From positions 73,402-137,401 of the forward strand of contig JBCCPJ010000008.1 in assembly GCA_039024895.1 (NCBI GenBank): a stretch of DNA of 64,000 nucleotides. The letters are read 5' to 3'. Of the stretch, positions 1-7,888 are shown one piece after another. Below the pieces are notes generated by a model, which had not been told where the DNA came from, made no database searches, and saw only the letters and a list, made by a program, of their open reading frames with translations. The DNA comes from JAJDOD01 sp039024895. Lineage in GTDB: Bacteria; Pseudomonadota; Alphaproteobacteria; Rhodobacterales; Rhodobacteraceae. Each line of letters opens with the position of its first letter. Position 1 is the first letter of the stretch. Position numbers and translations under genes: made by a program.

Positions 1-79
1 CCGCTCTCCACCTATCAACACTGAATTTCTGTCAAATACGGCGAAAAACCCTCGCGCACTGCCTTATTTCGGGTAGCCT

Positions 80-96
80 CTCTAAGCGTGTTAGAG
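80..96. promoter_or_regulatory. short inverted repeat before the M50 protease gene
   Basis: CTCTAA and TTAGAG form a 6-bp inverted repeat around a 5-base spacer, just upstream of the first protease gene. It could be an operator or a small RNA hairpin near the start codon. Its position argues that translation begins downstream of it. No function can be assigned from sequence alone. Confidence 0.3.
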
Positions 97-115
97 TGCT
101 GTGTGGGTGTGGCCG

Positions 116-778
116 ATGGTTCCGGTATTTTCTCCGATTCTGCAGTTTCGTGGTCCGTGGGGCGTTCCCATTGAGATCAATGTGTCGATCCTGCTTCTTC
201 CCCTTTTGTTGATTGATCTATTTGGGACCGGGCGCGAGATCGTCTTTGACGTAATGTTCGTGTTTATCCTTCTCGGATCTATCTATCTGCACGAACTGGG
301 CCATGCCTGGGGCTGCGTGATCCAAGGCGTGCCCGTCCGTCGGATTGTTCTGCACTGTGGCGGAGGCTTCTGCCAGCGGGCCCGTGCGGCGACGCGCTAC
401 GAGCAAGAACTCATCGTCGCCATGGGACCAATCGTGACCCTGACGCTTTGGGCTGTGGCAGGGTTGATCGCGCCGTTCATCCGAGATCCAGAAATTGCCT
501 GGGTGTTTTGGACCATTTCCGGCGTGAACGGCTTTCTTGCCATCCTGAACCTCTTGCCCGTCAACCCGTTGGACGGGGGCAAACTCTTCAACTTGCTGAT
601 GCACCGCCTCTGTCAGCCATGCCTTGCCATTATGATCAGCGCCTCCGTTGGTCTGATTTGTGCTCTGCTTTGGCTGCCGCTGACAATATACGGGTTCATG
701 CAATTTGGCTTTGTGCTGTTCTTTCTGCCTGCGGTCGCGCTGCACTGGCGCCTTCTCAGAACTGCGGTGCGCGCGTAG
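116..778 (+). CDS. site-2 protease (M50) family membrane metalloprotease
   Basis: This 220-residue multi-pass membrane protein carries the M50 zinc motif HELGH (about residue 60) and the second motif N-P-L-D-G-G-K (about residue 150), which supplies the third zinc ligand. Such enzymes cut substrates within the membrane; the substrate is unknown here. At least five hydrophobic segments are visible. No PDZ or CBS domain is present, so it is a minimal core protease. A GTG at 101 could add five residues. I chose the ATG at 116, although neither start has a clear ribosome binding site. It is followed by the photolyase gene on the same strand after 67 bases. Confidence 0.85.
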   Translation: MVPVFSPILQFRGPWGVPIEINVSILLLPLLLIDLFGTGREIVFDVMFVFILLGSIYLHELGHAWGCVIQGVPVRRIVLHCGGGFCQRARAATRYEQELIVAMGPIVTLTLWAVAGLIAPFIRDPEIAWVFWTISGVNGFLAILNLLPVNPLDGGKLFNLLMHRLCQPCLAIMISASVGLICALLWLPLTIYGFMQFGFVLFFLPAVALHWRLLRTAVRA

Positions 779-845
779 CCCTCAGGTCCCATTGATCTTG
801 CAGGATCCGTCCTAAGTCGCTGGGAACGGCGGCGGAGGGCTTACA

Positions 846-2255
846 ATGGAACCGGTAATTTGGTGGGTGCGCAAGGATTTGCGGGTATCGGATAATCCCG
901 CTTTGACAACTGCTATAGAGGCCGGCAGCTCCGTTATTCCGGTGTTTATTCTGGATGAGGTTTTCGAAGGCTATGGTGCATGCCCGCTTTGGCGCTGTGG
1001 CCTCGGCGTTGCGAAGCTTGCGGAACGGCTGGAAGCGAAGGGGTCGCGCCTTGTCCTGCGCCGTGGCAGTGCCAAAGACGTGCTGGACGCTCTTGTGCGC
1101 GAAACCGGCGCCAAGACCGTTCGGTGGAGCCGGGCCTATGACCCCGATCAGGTTGCCCGCGACAAAGAGGTCAAGGCGTACTTGGATGATCAGGGCATCG
1201 ATGCAAAAAGCTTGGCGGGGCACCTCCTTTTCGAACCCTGGTCGGTTGAAACCAAGGATGGGGGCTTCTACCGCGTCTATACGCCGTTTTGGCGCGCGGC
1301 GAAGGACAAGCCTGTGCGCGATCTGCTCCCGGAACCCGCAGCGATCCCGTCACCTGAAGTTTGGCCCGCAAGCGAAACGCTGGCCGATTGGGGGCTGGAC
1401 CGGAGGATGGTGCGCGGCGCCGCCATCGTCCTGCCTCATACCTGTGTCGGCGAGGACGCGGCACGCACCCGCCTCGACAAGTTCATCGAAGAGCGCGTCC
1501 ACCGCTACCAATCGGAACGGGACCTGCCAGCGGTCGCCGCGACCTCCAAGCTGAGCGAGAACCTCGCTTGGGGCGAAATCTCACCGGCGACGCTCTGGTA
1601 TGCGGGGGTGCGCGCCCTTGAGGAAGGGAAGGCGGAGGCCGAAATCTTCCTCAAAGAGGTCGTCTGGCGCGAGTTCGCCTATCATCTTGTCTGGCACACG
1701 CCCCGTATCACAAGCGGCAATTGGCGCGAAGGGTGGGACGCGTTCCCTTGGAACACCAAGGACACTGATGAAGTCACAGCCTGGAAGCACGGCCGCACTG
1801 GGGTGCGTTTTGTCGATGCGGCGATGCGCGAAATGTATGTGACCGGCCATATGCACAACCGGGCGCGCATGATCGTAGCGAGCTACCTGACCAAACACCT
1901 CATGAGCCATTGGCAAATCGGCCTTCGATGGTTCGAGGATTGCTTGATCGACTGGGACCCCGCATCCAATGCGATGGGTTGGCAATGGAGCGCCGGGTCG
2001 GGCCCCGATGCAACGCCATATTTCCGCGTCTTCAATCCCGAAACCCAGCTGGACAAGTTCGACAAGCATGGCGACTACACGGACCGTTGGATCGCCGAGG
2101 GCAAGCAAAACCCATCGGATACCGCCTTGTCCTACTTTGACGCGATCCCGGAAAGCTGGGGGCTGTCCGCCGCCGATCCCTATCCTCAGCCGGTTGTCAG
2201 CATGGCTGACGGGCGGGCACGGGCGCTCAAAGCCTACGAGAACCGTAGCTTCTAG
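846..2255 (+). CDS. phrB: deoxyribodipyrimidine photolyase / cryptochrome family protein
   Basis: The 469-residue protein begins with the photolyase signature W-x-R-K-D-L-R-V-S-D-N and has the N-terminal alpha/beta antenna domain (to about residue 130) followed by the helical FAD-binding domain. The FAD-domain landmarks are visible: TSKLSENLAWG, a VWREFAYHLVW segment, GHMHNRARM near residue 337, and the DWDPASNAMGWQWSAGSGPDA stretch containing the Trp/Asn residues that contact flavin and lesion. It should repair UV-induced cyclobutane pyrimidine dimers using blue light. The start has a good ribosome site (GGAGGG, about 7 bases before ATG). Residues alone do not separate CPD from (6-4) or cryptochrome activity, but the profile fits class I CPD photolyase. 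Confidence 0.92.
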   Translation: MEPVIWWVRKDLRVSDNPALTTAIEAGSSVIPVFILDEVFEGYGACPLWRCGLGVAKLAERLEAKGSRLVLRRGSAKDVLDALVRETGAKTVRWSRAYDPDQVARDKEVKAYLDDQGIDAKSLAGHLLFEPWSVETKDGGFYRVYTPFWRAAKDKPVRDLLPEPAAIPSPEVWPASETLADWGLDRRMVRGAAIVLPHTCVGEDAARTRLDKFIEERVHRYQSERDLPAVAATSKLSENLAWGEISPATLWYAGVRALEEGKAEAEIFLKEVVWREFAYHLVWHTPRITSGNWREGWDAFPWNTKDTDEVTAWKHGRTGVRFVDAAMREMYVTGHMHNRARMIVASYLTKHLMSHWQIGLRWFEDCLIDWDPASNAMGWQWSAGSGPDATPYFRVFNPETQLDKFDKHGDYTDRWIAEGKQNPSDTALSYFDAIPESWGLSAADPYPQPVVSMADGRARALKAYENRSF

Positions 2256-2396
2256 AGCGGGTTCGCGCCAACTGGCACACCCTTGAGTTATCCCCGATTC
2301 CATCCACAGGTCCCATGTGGTATGGGTTGAGACGGGTGATCCGGGACGGGAAAAGAGCCAAAGTCCTACCGTCTACGCCTCAAGAGACGGATTTTT

Positions 2397-2421
2397 TGGG
2401 AAATCTTGGGAAATCGTGAGA
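2397..2421 (+). promoter_or_regulatory. MraZ box array, forward (three direct repeats)
   Basis: TGGGA occurs at 2397-2401 and 2407-2411, and TGAGA at 2417-2421, each separated by exactly five bases. Direct TGGGN repeats with 5-base spacers are the established operator of MraZ, the first gene product of the dcw operon, which represses its own promoter. The array lies about 400 bases before the mraZ start, at the edge of the AT-rich segment. Confidence 0.7.
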
Positions 2422-2523
2422 AAATATTGATACACAACATGTAGTATTTTAATCATGAAAACTCTATATATTGATACTATATTTCGAGATCTGCAAAAAG
2501 CCTTCTAGGCTAGAACCAAGATT

Positions 2524-2559
2524 TCCCAAAATATTTTTATTGATTCCCATGTTTTCCCA
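2524..2559 (-). promoter_or_regulatory. MraZ box array, reverse orientation
   Basis: TCCCA (the complement of TGGGA) occurs at 2545-2549 and 2555-2559, again with a 5-base spacer. A third copy lies at 2524-2528, about two helical turns away. These boxes point opposite to the array at 2397-2421, so the two arrays bracket the AT-rich presumed promoter. Assignment to MraZ rests on the repeat spacing and the location upstream of mraZ. Confidence 0.5.
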
Positions 2560-2569
2560 TGGCAATGAT

Positions 2570-2790
2570 TTCTGCACAGATGAGGCGGATACGTATTTAG
2601 GGCGCTCAACGACCCGACAAACCAATAAGAGCAGGTTTCATACAGGCTTCCGCATCATCAAACGACGAGATCCGGCGCGCGGGCGAGCAGACATCCCCCC
2701 AGGTGGCGCGCGCAGCTGGACATCCCGGAAACGGGACGAGGGCGGCGGATCGGACACTGGCAGCAGTCCGATCCGTCGTTTTCCATTTTG
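2570..2790 (+). ncRNA. candidate UpsM-like leader small RNA of the dcw operon
   Basis: In Rhodobacter sphaeroides a long mraZ leader terminates early to give the small RNA UpsM. Here the segment between the AT-rich promoter-like region and a strong hairpin with T-rich tail (2746-2790) has the same position and a similar length of about 200 bases. The 5' end is a guess, since no clean -10/-35 pair could be fixed. The call rests on position and hairpin only, not on sequence similarity. Confidence 0.35.
2746..2790 (+). terminator. attenuator-like hairpin 43 bases before mraZ
   Basis: CGGATCGGAC (2746-2755) and GTCCGATCCG (2766-2775) are perfect 10-bp complements around a 10-base loop. They are followed by TCGTTTTCCATTTT. 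This resembles a leaky intrinsic terminator inside the leader, as expected if transcripts either stop here or read through into mraZ. Confidence 0.55.
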
Positions 2791-2817
2791 GGGGCAGGCA
2801 AAGGGAGCCGCGGGACA

Positions 2818-3318
2818 GTGGTTCGAAGGTTCAGAGGCGAAGGCGTCCAGAAAGTGGACGGCAAAGGTCGGGTGTCCATCCCGGCCAATTATCGCTCTGT
2901 GCTCCGCGACGGTGACCCCCTCTGGTCCGAAGGCAAGCTTCCCGAATTCATTATTGTCTATGGCGACGAGCGTCGCGACTTTCTCGAGTGCTTCACAATC
3001 GACAGCGCCAACGAAGTGGACGAGCGGATCGCGCGGATGCCGCGCGGGTCCCGGCAGCGCCGCGCGCTTGAGCGTCTCTTTAACGGCCAATCGCTTCCGG
3101 CAACCGTCGATGAGACAGGACGGATCGTGTTGCCCCAGAAGCTGCGCGACAAACTCGGCATCCAATCGGAAGCCTATTTCATCGCGATGGGGGATACGTT
3201 CCAGATTTGGAAGCCGGAAGCCTTCGATGCCGCCGAAAGCGCCGTTGATGAACTCCTCGATGCGATGCCAGCGGGTGCTGATATCTGGACACTCCTCGAT
3301 GATGGGGAGGATGGCTGA
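2818..3318 (+). CDS. mraZ: division/cell wall cluster transcriptional repressor MraZ
   Basis: The 166-residue protein has two AbrB-like (SpoVT/MraZ) DNA-binding repeats. The first includes K-V-D-G-K-G-R-V-S-I-P-A near residues 11-22. The second includes V-D-E-T-G-R-I-V-L-P near residues 92-101. MraZ forms ring oligomers that bind TGGGN repeats upstream of its own gene. I chose the GTG at 2818 because it matches the usual family start (VRRFRGE) and has AAGGGAG about 10 bases upstream. A TTG at 2788 would add ten residues and overlap the leader hairpin tail. The rsmH start follows after three bases, so the genes are co-transcribed. Confidence 0.93.
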   Translation: MVRRFRGEGVQKVDGKGRVSIPANYRSVLRDGDPLWSEGKLPEFIIVYGDERRDFLECFTIDSANEVDERIARMPRGSRQRRALERLFNGQSLPATVDETGRIVLPQKLRDKLGIQSEAYFIAMGDTFQIWKPEAFDAAESAVDELLDAMPAGADIWTLLDDGEDG

Positions 3319-3321
3319 CCC

Positions 3322-4287
3322 ATGACCCAGCCGCATATCCCGGTTCTGCTCGATGCGATCCTTGAGGCCTGTGCGCCGATTGAGGGTGTCTGGCTGGACG
3401 GGACATTCGGCGCGGGTGGCTACAGCAAAGGGTTGATCGAAGCGGGCGCAGCACGGGTGATCGGGGTGGATCGTGATCCAATGGTGCTTGAAATGGCCGG
3501 AACATTGGCCGGGGAGTATGCCGACAGGCTGACGCTGGTCGAGGGGACTTTTTCCGACCTCGATACCCATGCCGGGGCCGAATTGGATGGGGTGGTGCTT
3601 GATCTCGGTGTGTCATCGATGCAGCTCGATCAAGCGGAGCGGGGTTTCTCGTTCATGGCCGATGGTCCGCTCGATATGCGGATGAGCCAGGCCGGTGTGA
3701 GTGCAGCCGATGTTGTGGCAGAGGCCAGCGAAGCAACGCTGGCAGACATATTGTATCACTATGGCGAGGAGCGGGCGGCCCGTTCGATTGCGCGCGCCAT
3801 CGTGAAAACGCGGCGGGACGGTGCGATCGAGACGACCGGGGCCCTCGTGCGGATCGTCGAGACCGTCCTGCCGCGCCCGAAACCCGGAGCCTCGCACCCG
3901 GCGACCCGCACGTTTCAGGCCTTGCGGATTGCCGTGAACGACGAATTCGGCCAACTCGTTGCCGGTCTCGAAGCCGCGGAGCGGGCCTTGAAAGCGGGCG
4001 GATGGCTCGCGGTTGTCAGCTTTCATTCGCTCGAAGACCGGGTTGTCAAACGGTTCTTTCAGGCGCGCGGCAACAAAAGCGGTGGAAACCGCTACCAGCC
4101 CGAAGTTGCGGCGGAAGCGGCGCGGTTTGAAGCTCGCAACAAGGCGATCCCGCCGACGGAGGCTGAAGTTCAACGCAATCCCCGCGCGCGCTCGGCGAAG
4201 CTGCGCGTCGGACGGCGAACATCGGCCCCCGCTGATGCGGTGGACCGCCGAACGCTCGGGTTGCCTAAAGTTGTGGAGGTTGCATGA
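3322..4287 (+). CDS. rsmH: 16S rRNA (cytosine(1402)-N(4))-methyltransferase RsmH
   Basis: The 321-residue protein starts with H-I-P-V-L-L and has the SAM-binding motif D-G-T-F-G-A-G-G-Y-S (residues 26-35). Later comes L-D-L-G-V-S-S-M-Q-L-D-Q-A-E-R-G-F-S-F, the conserved helical insertion, and the C-terminal SFHSLEDRVVKRFF block near residue 233. It methylates C1402 of 16S rRNA. Its stop overlaps the ftsL start by ATGA, the standard dcw arrangement, which implies translational coupling. Confidence 0.96.
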   Translation: MTQPHIPVLLDAILEACAPIEGVWLDGTFGAGGYSKGLIEAGAARVIGVDRDPMVLEMAGTLAGEYADRLTLVEGTFSDLDTHAGAELDGVVLDLGVSSMQLDQAERGFSFMADGPLDMRMSQAGVSAADVVAEASEATLADILYHYGEERAARSIARAIVKTRRDGAIETTGALVRIVETVLPRPKPGASHPATRTFQALRIAVNDEFGQLVAGLEAAERALKAGGWLAVVSFHSLEDRVVKRFFQARGNKSGGNRYQPEVAAEAARFEARNKAIPPTEAEVQRNPRARSAKLRVGRRTSAPADAVDRRTLGLPKVVEVA

Positions 4288-4610
4288 GATCGGTTTTCTT
4301 CGTCCTGACGGCGTTTGCGGTGATGGCCCTGGCGGTTTGGGCCTATCGCCAAAACTATGAAACGCAGGAAGCGCTGCGCGCGGTGGACGCGCTGCGCACG
4401 GAGATTGCTGACCTGCGGGAACGTGCAGGTGTCTTGCGTGCGGAATGGGCCTATCTCAACCGCCCTGAACGCCTCGCCGATCTGGCCGATATGAATTTTG
4501 ATCGCTTGGGGCTGCTGCCCCTTCGGCCTGAACACTTTGGCCGCATTGATCAAATTCCGTTTCCCATTGAGAAAGTAAAAGACGTCATGGCCCGGGAGGA
4601 CGCCCAATGA
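4284..4610 (+). CDS. ftsL: cell division protein FtsL
   Basis: This small 108-residue bitopic protein has an N-terminal membrane helix (about residues 4-22), then a heptad-like periplasmic coiled coil (residues 28-55) and a short C-terminal tail. FtsL has little sequence conservation; the call rests on topology, size and its invariant place between rsmH and ftsI. It partners FtsB/FtsQ and activates FtsWI. It overlaps its neighbours on both sides by ATGA. Confidence 0.88.
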   Translation: MRSVFFVLTAFAVMALAVWAYRQNYETQEALRAVDALRTEIADLRERAGVLRAEWAYLNRPERLADLADMNFDRLGLLPLRPEHFGRIDQIPFPIEKVKDVMAREDAQ

Positions 4611-6376
4611 CCCGCACGCCGCTGCGTCCCCTGGCCCGTATTCTTGCGGCCCGCCGCGACGGCGAGAACCCGGACGCCATCGAACGCGCCAATCTTGCGG
4701 AGCGTCACGAAGTGGCGCGCGATGCGCAGCGCCAACGCGCCGAAGGGCGGTTGCTGGTGCTCGGCGTTGCGTTCCTTTGTGCATTCTCCATGGTAGGGCT
4801 TCGCATGGGCGCGCTCGCCGCGTCCGATCCGGTGGAGCCGCAATCCGCGGCATCCGGTGCGCAGATTGTCGCTGCCCGCGCCGATATCACCGATCGAAAC
4901 GGGCGTATCCTCGCGACCAACCTGACAACCCACGCGCTTTACGCGACGCCGCCGCAAATGATCGACCCGGCCAAAGCGGCCCGGGAATTGGCACAGATTT
5001 TCCCAGATCTCGACGCGGCGGACCTCCTCGAGCGCTTTACCGGCAAGCGGAAGTTTCTCTGGATCAAGCGCCGCATCAGCCCCGAGCAGCAACAGGCGGT
5101 GTTCGACATCGGTGAGCCCGGTCTCCTATTCGGCCCGCGCGACATGCGCCTCTATCCAAATGGCCCGATTGCCGCCCATGTGTTGGGCGGCGCGAGCTAT
5201 GGGCGCGAAGGCGTGTCGTCGGCGGAATTGATTGGCGTTGCCGGGATCGAGCGTGCCCTCGACACCGAACTCCGCGATCCCGGTCGCGGGGATGTCCCGC
5301 TCACGCTGTCGCTTGACTTGACCGTGCAGACCGCCGTCGAACGCGTGCTGGACGGGGGCATGCGGCTGATGAACGCGCGCGGCGCCGCCGCAGTCCTGAT
5401 GGATGCGCAGACCGGAGAGTTGATTTCGCTCGCGAGCCTGCCGGATTTTGACCCCAATGATCGCCCGCACCCCCTTTTGGAAGGCGACCAGGCGGAAAGC
5501 CCGCTCTTTAACCGCGCAGTGCAAGGGCTGTATGAATTGGGCTCGACCTTCAAGATTTTTGCCGTCGCCCAAGCGATTGAGGAGCGTCTCGTCAGCCGCT
5601 CAACCTGGATCGACACCACAGGCCCGCTCAAATGGGGCACGCACCGCATTCGTGATATTCGCGACAAAGGCCCCGCACTGACGGTGGAAGACGTGATCGT
5701 CGAAAGCTCAAACATCGGGACGGCGCGGATTGCGATGATGATCGGTGCGGAGCGCCAACAGGAATTCCTCGGCAACCTTGGCTTGTTTGAAGCCTCACCC
5801 ATCGAGTTGATCGAAGCCACCGGCTCCCGCCCGCTGACACCGAAGCGGTGGTCGGAAATTCACACAATGACAGTGGCTTACGGCCACGGCCTCTCGGCAT
5901 CGCCCTTGCACCTCGCCACCGCCTACGCGACGCTGCTGAACGGGGGCGTCCGGGTCAATCCAACGCTTCTGAAGCAGGAAACCGCAAAGCTCGGCCCCCG
6001 CGTCCTATCGGCCAATACCTCCAAACAGGCGCGCGATATGTTGCGCCAGGTTGTTCTGCGCGGCACCGCGTCGCTCGGCGAGGTGGCAGGCTACCACGTT
6101 GCGGGAAAGACCGGCACAGCGGACAAAACCAAGGCCGCGGGGGGGTATTACGATGACAAGGTGATCGCGACCTTCGCGGCGGTTTTCCCGGCCAATGACC
6201 CGAAATACGTCCTTGTGATCGCCTTGGATGAACCGGTCGACACGACCGGCAAGGAACCGCGCCGCACCGCTGGCTGGACCGCCGTGCCCGTCGCGGCGGA
6301 GGTAATCCGCCGGGTCGCGCCGCTTCTGGGACTGGCGCCCGATACCGCTGCCCGTGTAACACTGACCCGGAACTGA
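4607..6376 (+). CDS. ftsI: peptidoglycan D,D-transpeptidase FtsI (PBP3)
   Basis: The 589-residue class B penicillin-binding protein has a cytoplasmic N-terminus, one membrane helix around residues 46-68, a dimerisation/pedestal domain and a transpeptidase domain. The active-site motifs are S313-T-F-K316 (SxxK), S367-S-N369 (SxN) and K501-T-G503 (KTG). It cross-links septal peptidoglycan during division, working with FtsW. The roughly 35 extra N-terminal residues before the helix are Arg-rich, as in related species. FtsW itself is not in this window, although it usually lies later in the same operon. Confidence 0.96.
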   Translation: MTRTPLRPLARILAARRDGENPDAIERANLAERHEVARDAQRQRAEGRLLVLGVAFLCAFSMVGLRMGALAASDPVEPQSAASGAQIVAARADITDRNGRILATNLTTHALYATPPQMIDPAKAARELAQIFPDLDAADLLERFTGKRKFLWIKRRISPEQQQAVFDIGEPGLLFGPRDMRLYPNGPIAAHVLGGASYGREGVSSAELIGVAGIERALDTELRDPGRGDVPLTLSLDLTVQTAVERVLDGGMRLMNARGAAAVLMDAQTGELISLASLPDFDPNDRPHPLLEGDQAESPLFNRAVQGLYELGSTFKIFAVAQAIEERLVSRSTWIDTTGPLKWGTHRIRDIRDKGPALTVEDVIVESSNIGTARIAMMIGAERQQEFLGNLGLFEASPIELIEATGSRPLTPKRWSEIHTMTVAYGHGLSASPLHLATAYATLLNGGVRVNPTLLKQETAKLGPRVLSANTSKQARDMLRQVVLRGTASLGEVAGYHVAGKTGTADKTKAAGGYYDDKVIATFAAVFPANDPKYVLVIALDEPVDTTGKEPRRTAGWTAVPVAAEVIRRVAPLLGLAPDTAARVTLTRN

Positions 6377-6394
6377 ATCTCCAAGGAGTGAGCC

Positions 6395-7888
6395 GTGCAG
6401 ACCCGGGCCAGGACAAAAACACTCGCCGAACTGGGTCTTACCGTGCCGGGCCATGGTGAGACCCGTATCACCGGGCTCTCGGTCGATAGCCGCGATGTGA
6501 AAGAAGGGCACCTCTTTGCCGCGCTGCCCGGCACCAAGATGCACGGCGCGGAGTTCATCCAATACGCGCTGCGCATGAATGCCGCCGCCGTTCTCACGGA
6601 CCGCGCCGGTGTGGAAATCGCAGCGGACGTGTTGACGGGCGACTTGCCCATTGTGATCGCCGAAGACCCCCGCGAAACGCTGGCCTTCACATCTGCGCTT
6701 TGGTTCGAGGCGCAACCCGAAGTACAGGTCGCCGTCACCGGCACCAACGGCAAGACATCTGTTGCGAGCTTTACGCGTCAACTTTGGACCGAAATGGGTG
6801 CGCAGGCGATTTCGGTGGGGACCACGGGCGTCGAGGGGGCATATACCGCGCCACTTCATCACACGACGCCCGAACCGATCACATTGCACAAAGTGTTGGC
6901 ACGCGCCGCCGATGCGGGCGTGACCCACGCGGCAATGGAAGCGTCGTCCCACGGACTGGCGCAAAAACGCGTTGACGCCGTTCGACTGCGTGCCGCGGGC
7001 TTCACCAATCTCAGTCAGGATCACCTTGATTATCATACTGATTTCGAAGAGTATTTTGAAGCAAAAGCGGGTCTTCTTGCACGTGTGCTTCCCGAAGATG
7101 GTACAGCCGTCATCAACCTCGACGACCCCTATGGTTCGCGCATGGCTGAGATTGCGGAGCAGCGGGGCCAGGACCTGCTGACCATTGGGCGGACATCGGA
7201 CGCCATGCTGCAAATACTCGGCCAGCGCTACGATGCAACCGGTCAGGAAGTGCGCTTCGAATGGGCCGGAAGAATCCAACAAATCCGGATGGGGCTGATC
7301 GGCGGTTTTCAGGCTGAAAATGCCCTCGTTGCCGCCGGCCTCTGCATCGGGACGGGCGCGGACCCGCAGGAAGTGTTCGACACACTGCCCATGCTGGAAA
7401 CTGTCCGGGGGCGTATGCAATTTGCCGCGCGCCGCGAAAATCAAGCGGCTGTCTTTGTGGACTACGCCCATACCCCCGACGCCTTGGCGACAGCGCTCAA
7501 GGCGATCCGCCCCCACGTGCTTGGTCGCCTGATTGTCGTCTTTGGCGCGGGGGGTGATCGGGATAAGGGCAAGCGCCCCCTCATGGGACGCGCGGCGATG
7601 GACCATGCCGATGTGATCTTCGTCACCGATGACAATCCGCGCAGCGAAGATCCCGACTTGATCCGTCGTGAAGTGATTGGGGGCATTCTGTCGGGCGAGT
7701 ATACCGAAGTCGGGGATCGCGCCGAGGCGATCCTGCGCGCCGTCGATGCCCTTGGTCCCGGCGACACCTTGCTGATTGCGGGCAAAGGCCATGAAACCGG
7801 GCAAGAAATCGGCGACGCCATTCTGCCCTTTGATGATGTGGAACAGGCCAGCATCGCGGTTGCCGCTTTGGACGGGAAAGGCCTGTGA
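6395..7888 (+). CDS. murE: UDP-N-acetylmuramoyl-L-alanyl-D-glutamate--2,6-diaminopimelate ligase MurE
   Basis: The 497-residue ATP-dependent ligase has the Mur N-terminal domain, the ATP-binding loop V-T-G-T-N-G-K-T-S (near residues 113-121), the central T-T-P-E substrate motif and the C-terminal domain with D-N-P-R-S-E-D-P, which marks meso-diaminopimelate specificity as opposed to lysine. It adds the third residue of the stem peptide in the cytoplasm. Translation begins at GTG with AAGGAG six bases upstream. Its TGA overlaps the murF GTG. Confidence 0.97.
   Translation: MQTRARTKTLAELGLTVPGHGETRITGLSVDSRDVKEGHLFAALPGTKMHGAEFIQYALRMNAAAVLTDRAGVEIAADVLTGDLPIVIAEDPRETLAFTSALWFEAQPEVQVAVTGTNGKTSVASFTRQLWTEMGAQAISVGTTGVEGAYTAPLHHTTPEPITLHKVLARAADAGVTHAAMEASSHGLAQKRVDAVRLRAAGFTNLSQDHLDYHTDFEEYFEAKAGLLARVLPEDGTAVINLDDPYGSRMAEIAEQRGQDLLTIGRTSDAMLQILGQRYDATGQEVRFEWAGRIQQIRMGLIGGFQAENALVAAGLCIGTGADPQEVFDTLPMLETVRGRMQFAARRENQAAVFVDYAHTPDALATALKAIRPHVLGRLIVVFGAGGDRDKGKRPLMGRAAMDHADVIFVTDDNPRSEDPDLIRREVIGGILSGEYTEVGDRAEAILRAVDALGPGDTLLIAGKGHETGQEIGDAILPFDDVEQASIAVAALDGKGL

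Larger units (their letters stand above)
2256..2817 (+). other. long leader/intergenic region before mraZ
   Basis: This 560-base stretch has no convincing gene. From about 2390 to 2570 it is strikingly AT-rich compared with the flanking coding DNA and holds two arrays of MraZ-type boxes. From about 2570 to 2817 it becomes GC-rich again and contains a strong hairpin. An open frame running from 2471 across mraZ is a shadow frame. The layout resembles the long dcw leader described for Rhodobacter sphaeroides, which yields the abundant small RNA UpsM. Confidence 0.6.

Noticed and set aside
2471..3325. Forward open frame of 284 codons over the mraZ leader and mraZ
   Set aside because: It is out of frame with the clear MraZ protein and starts in the AT-rich operator region. 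Its sequence is low-quality shadow translation.
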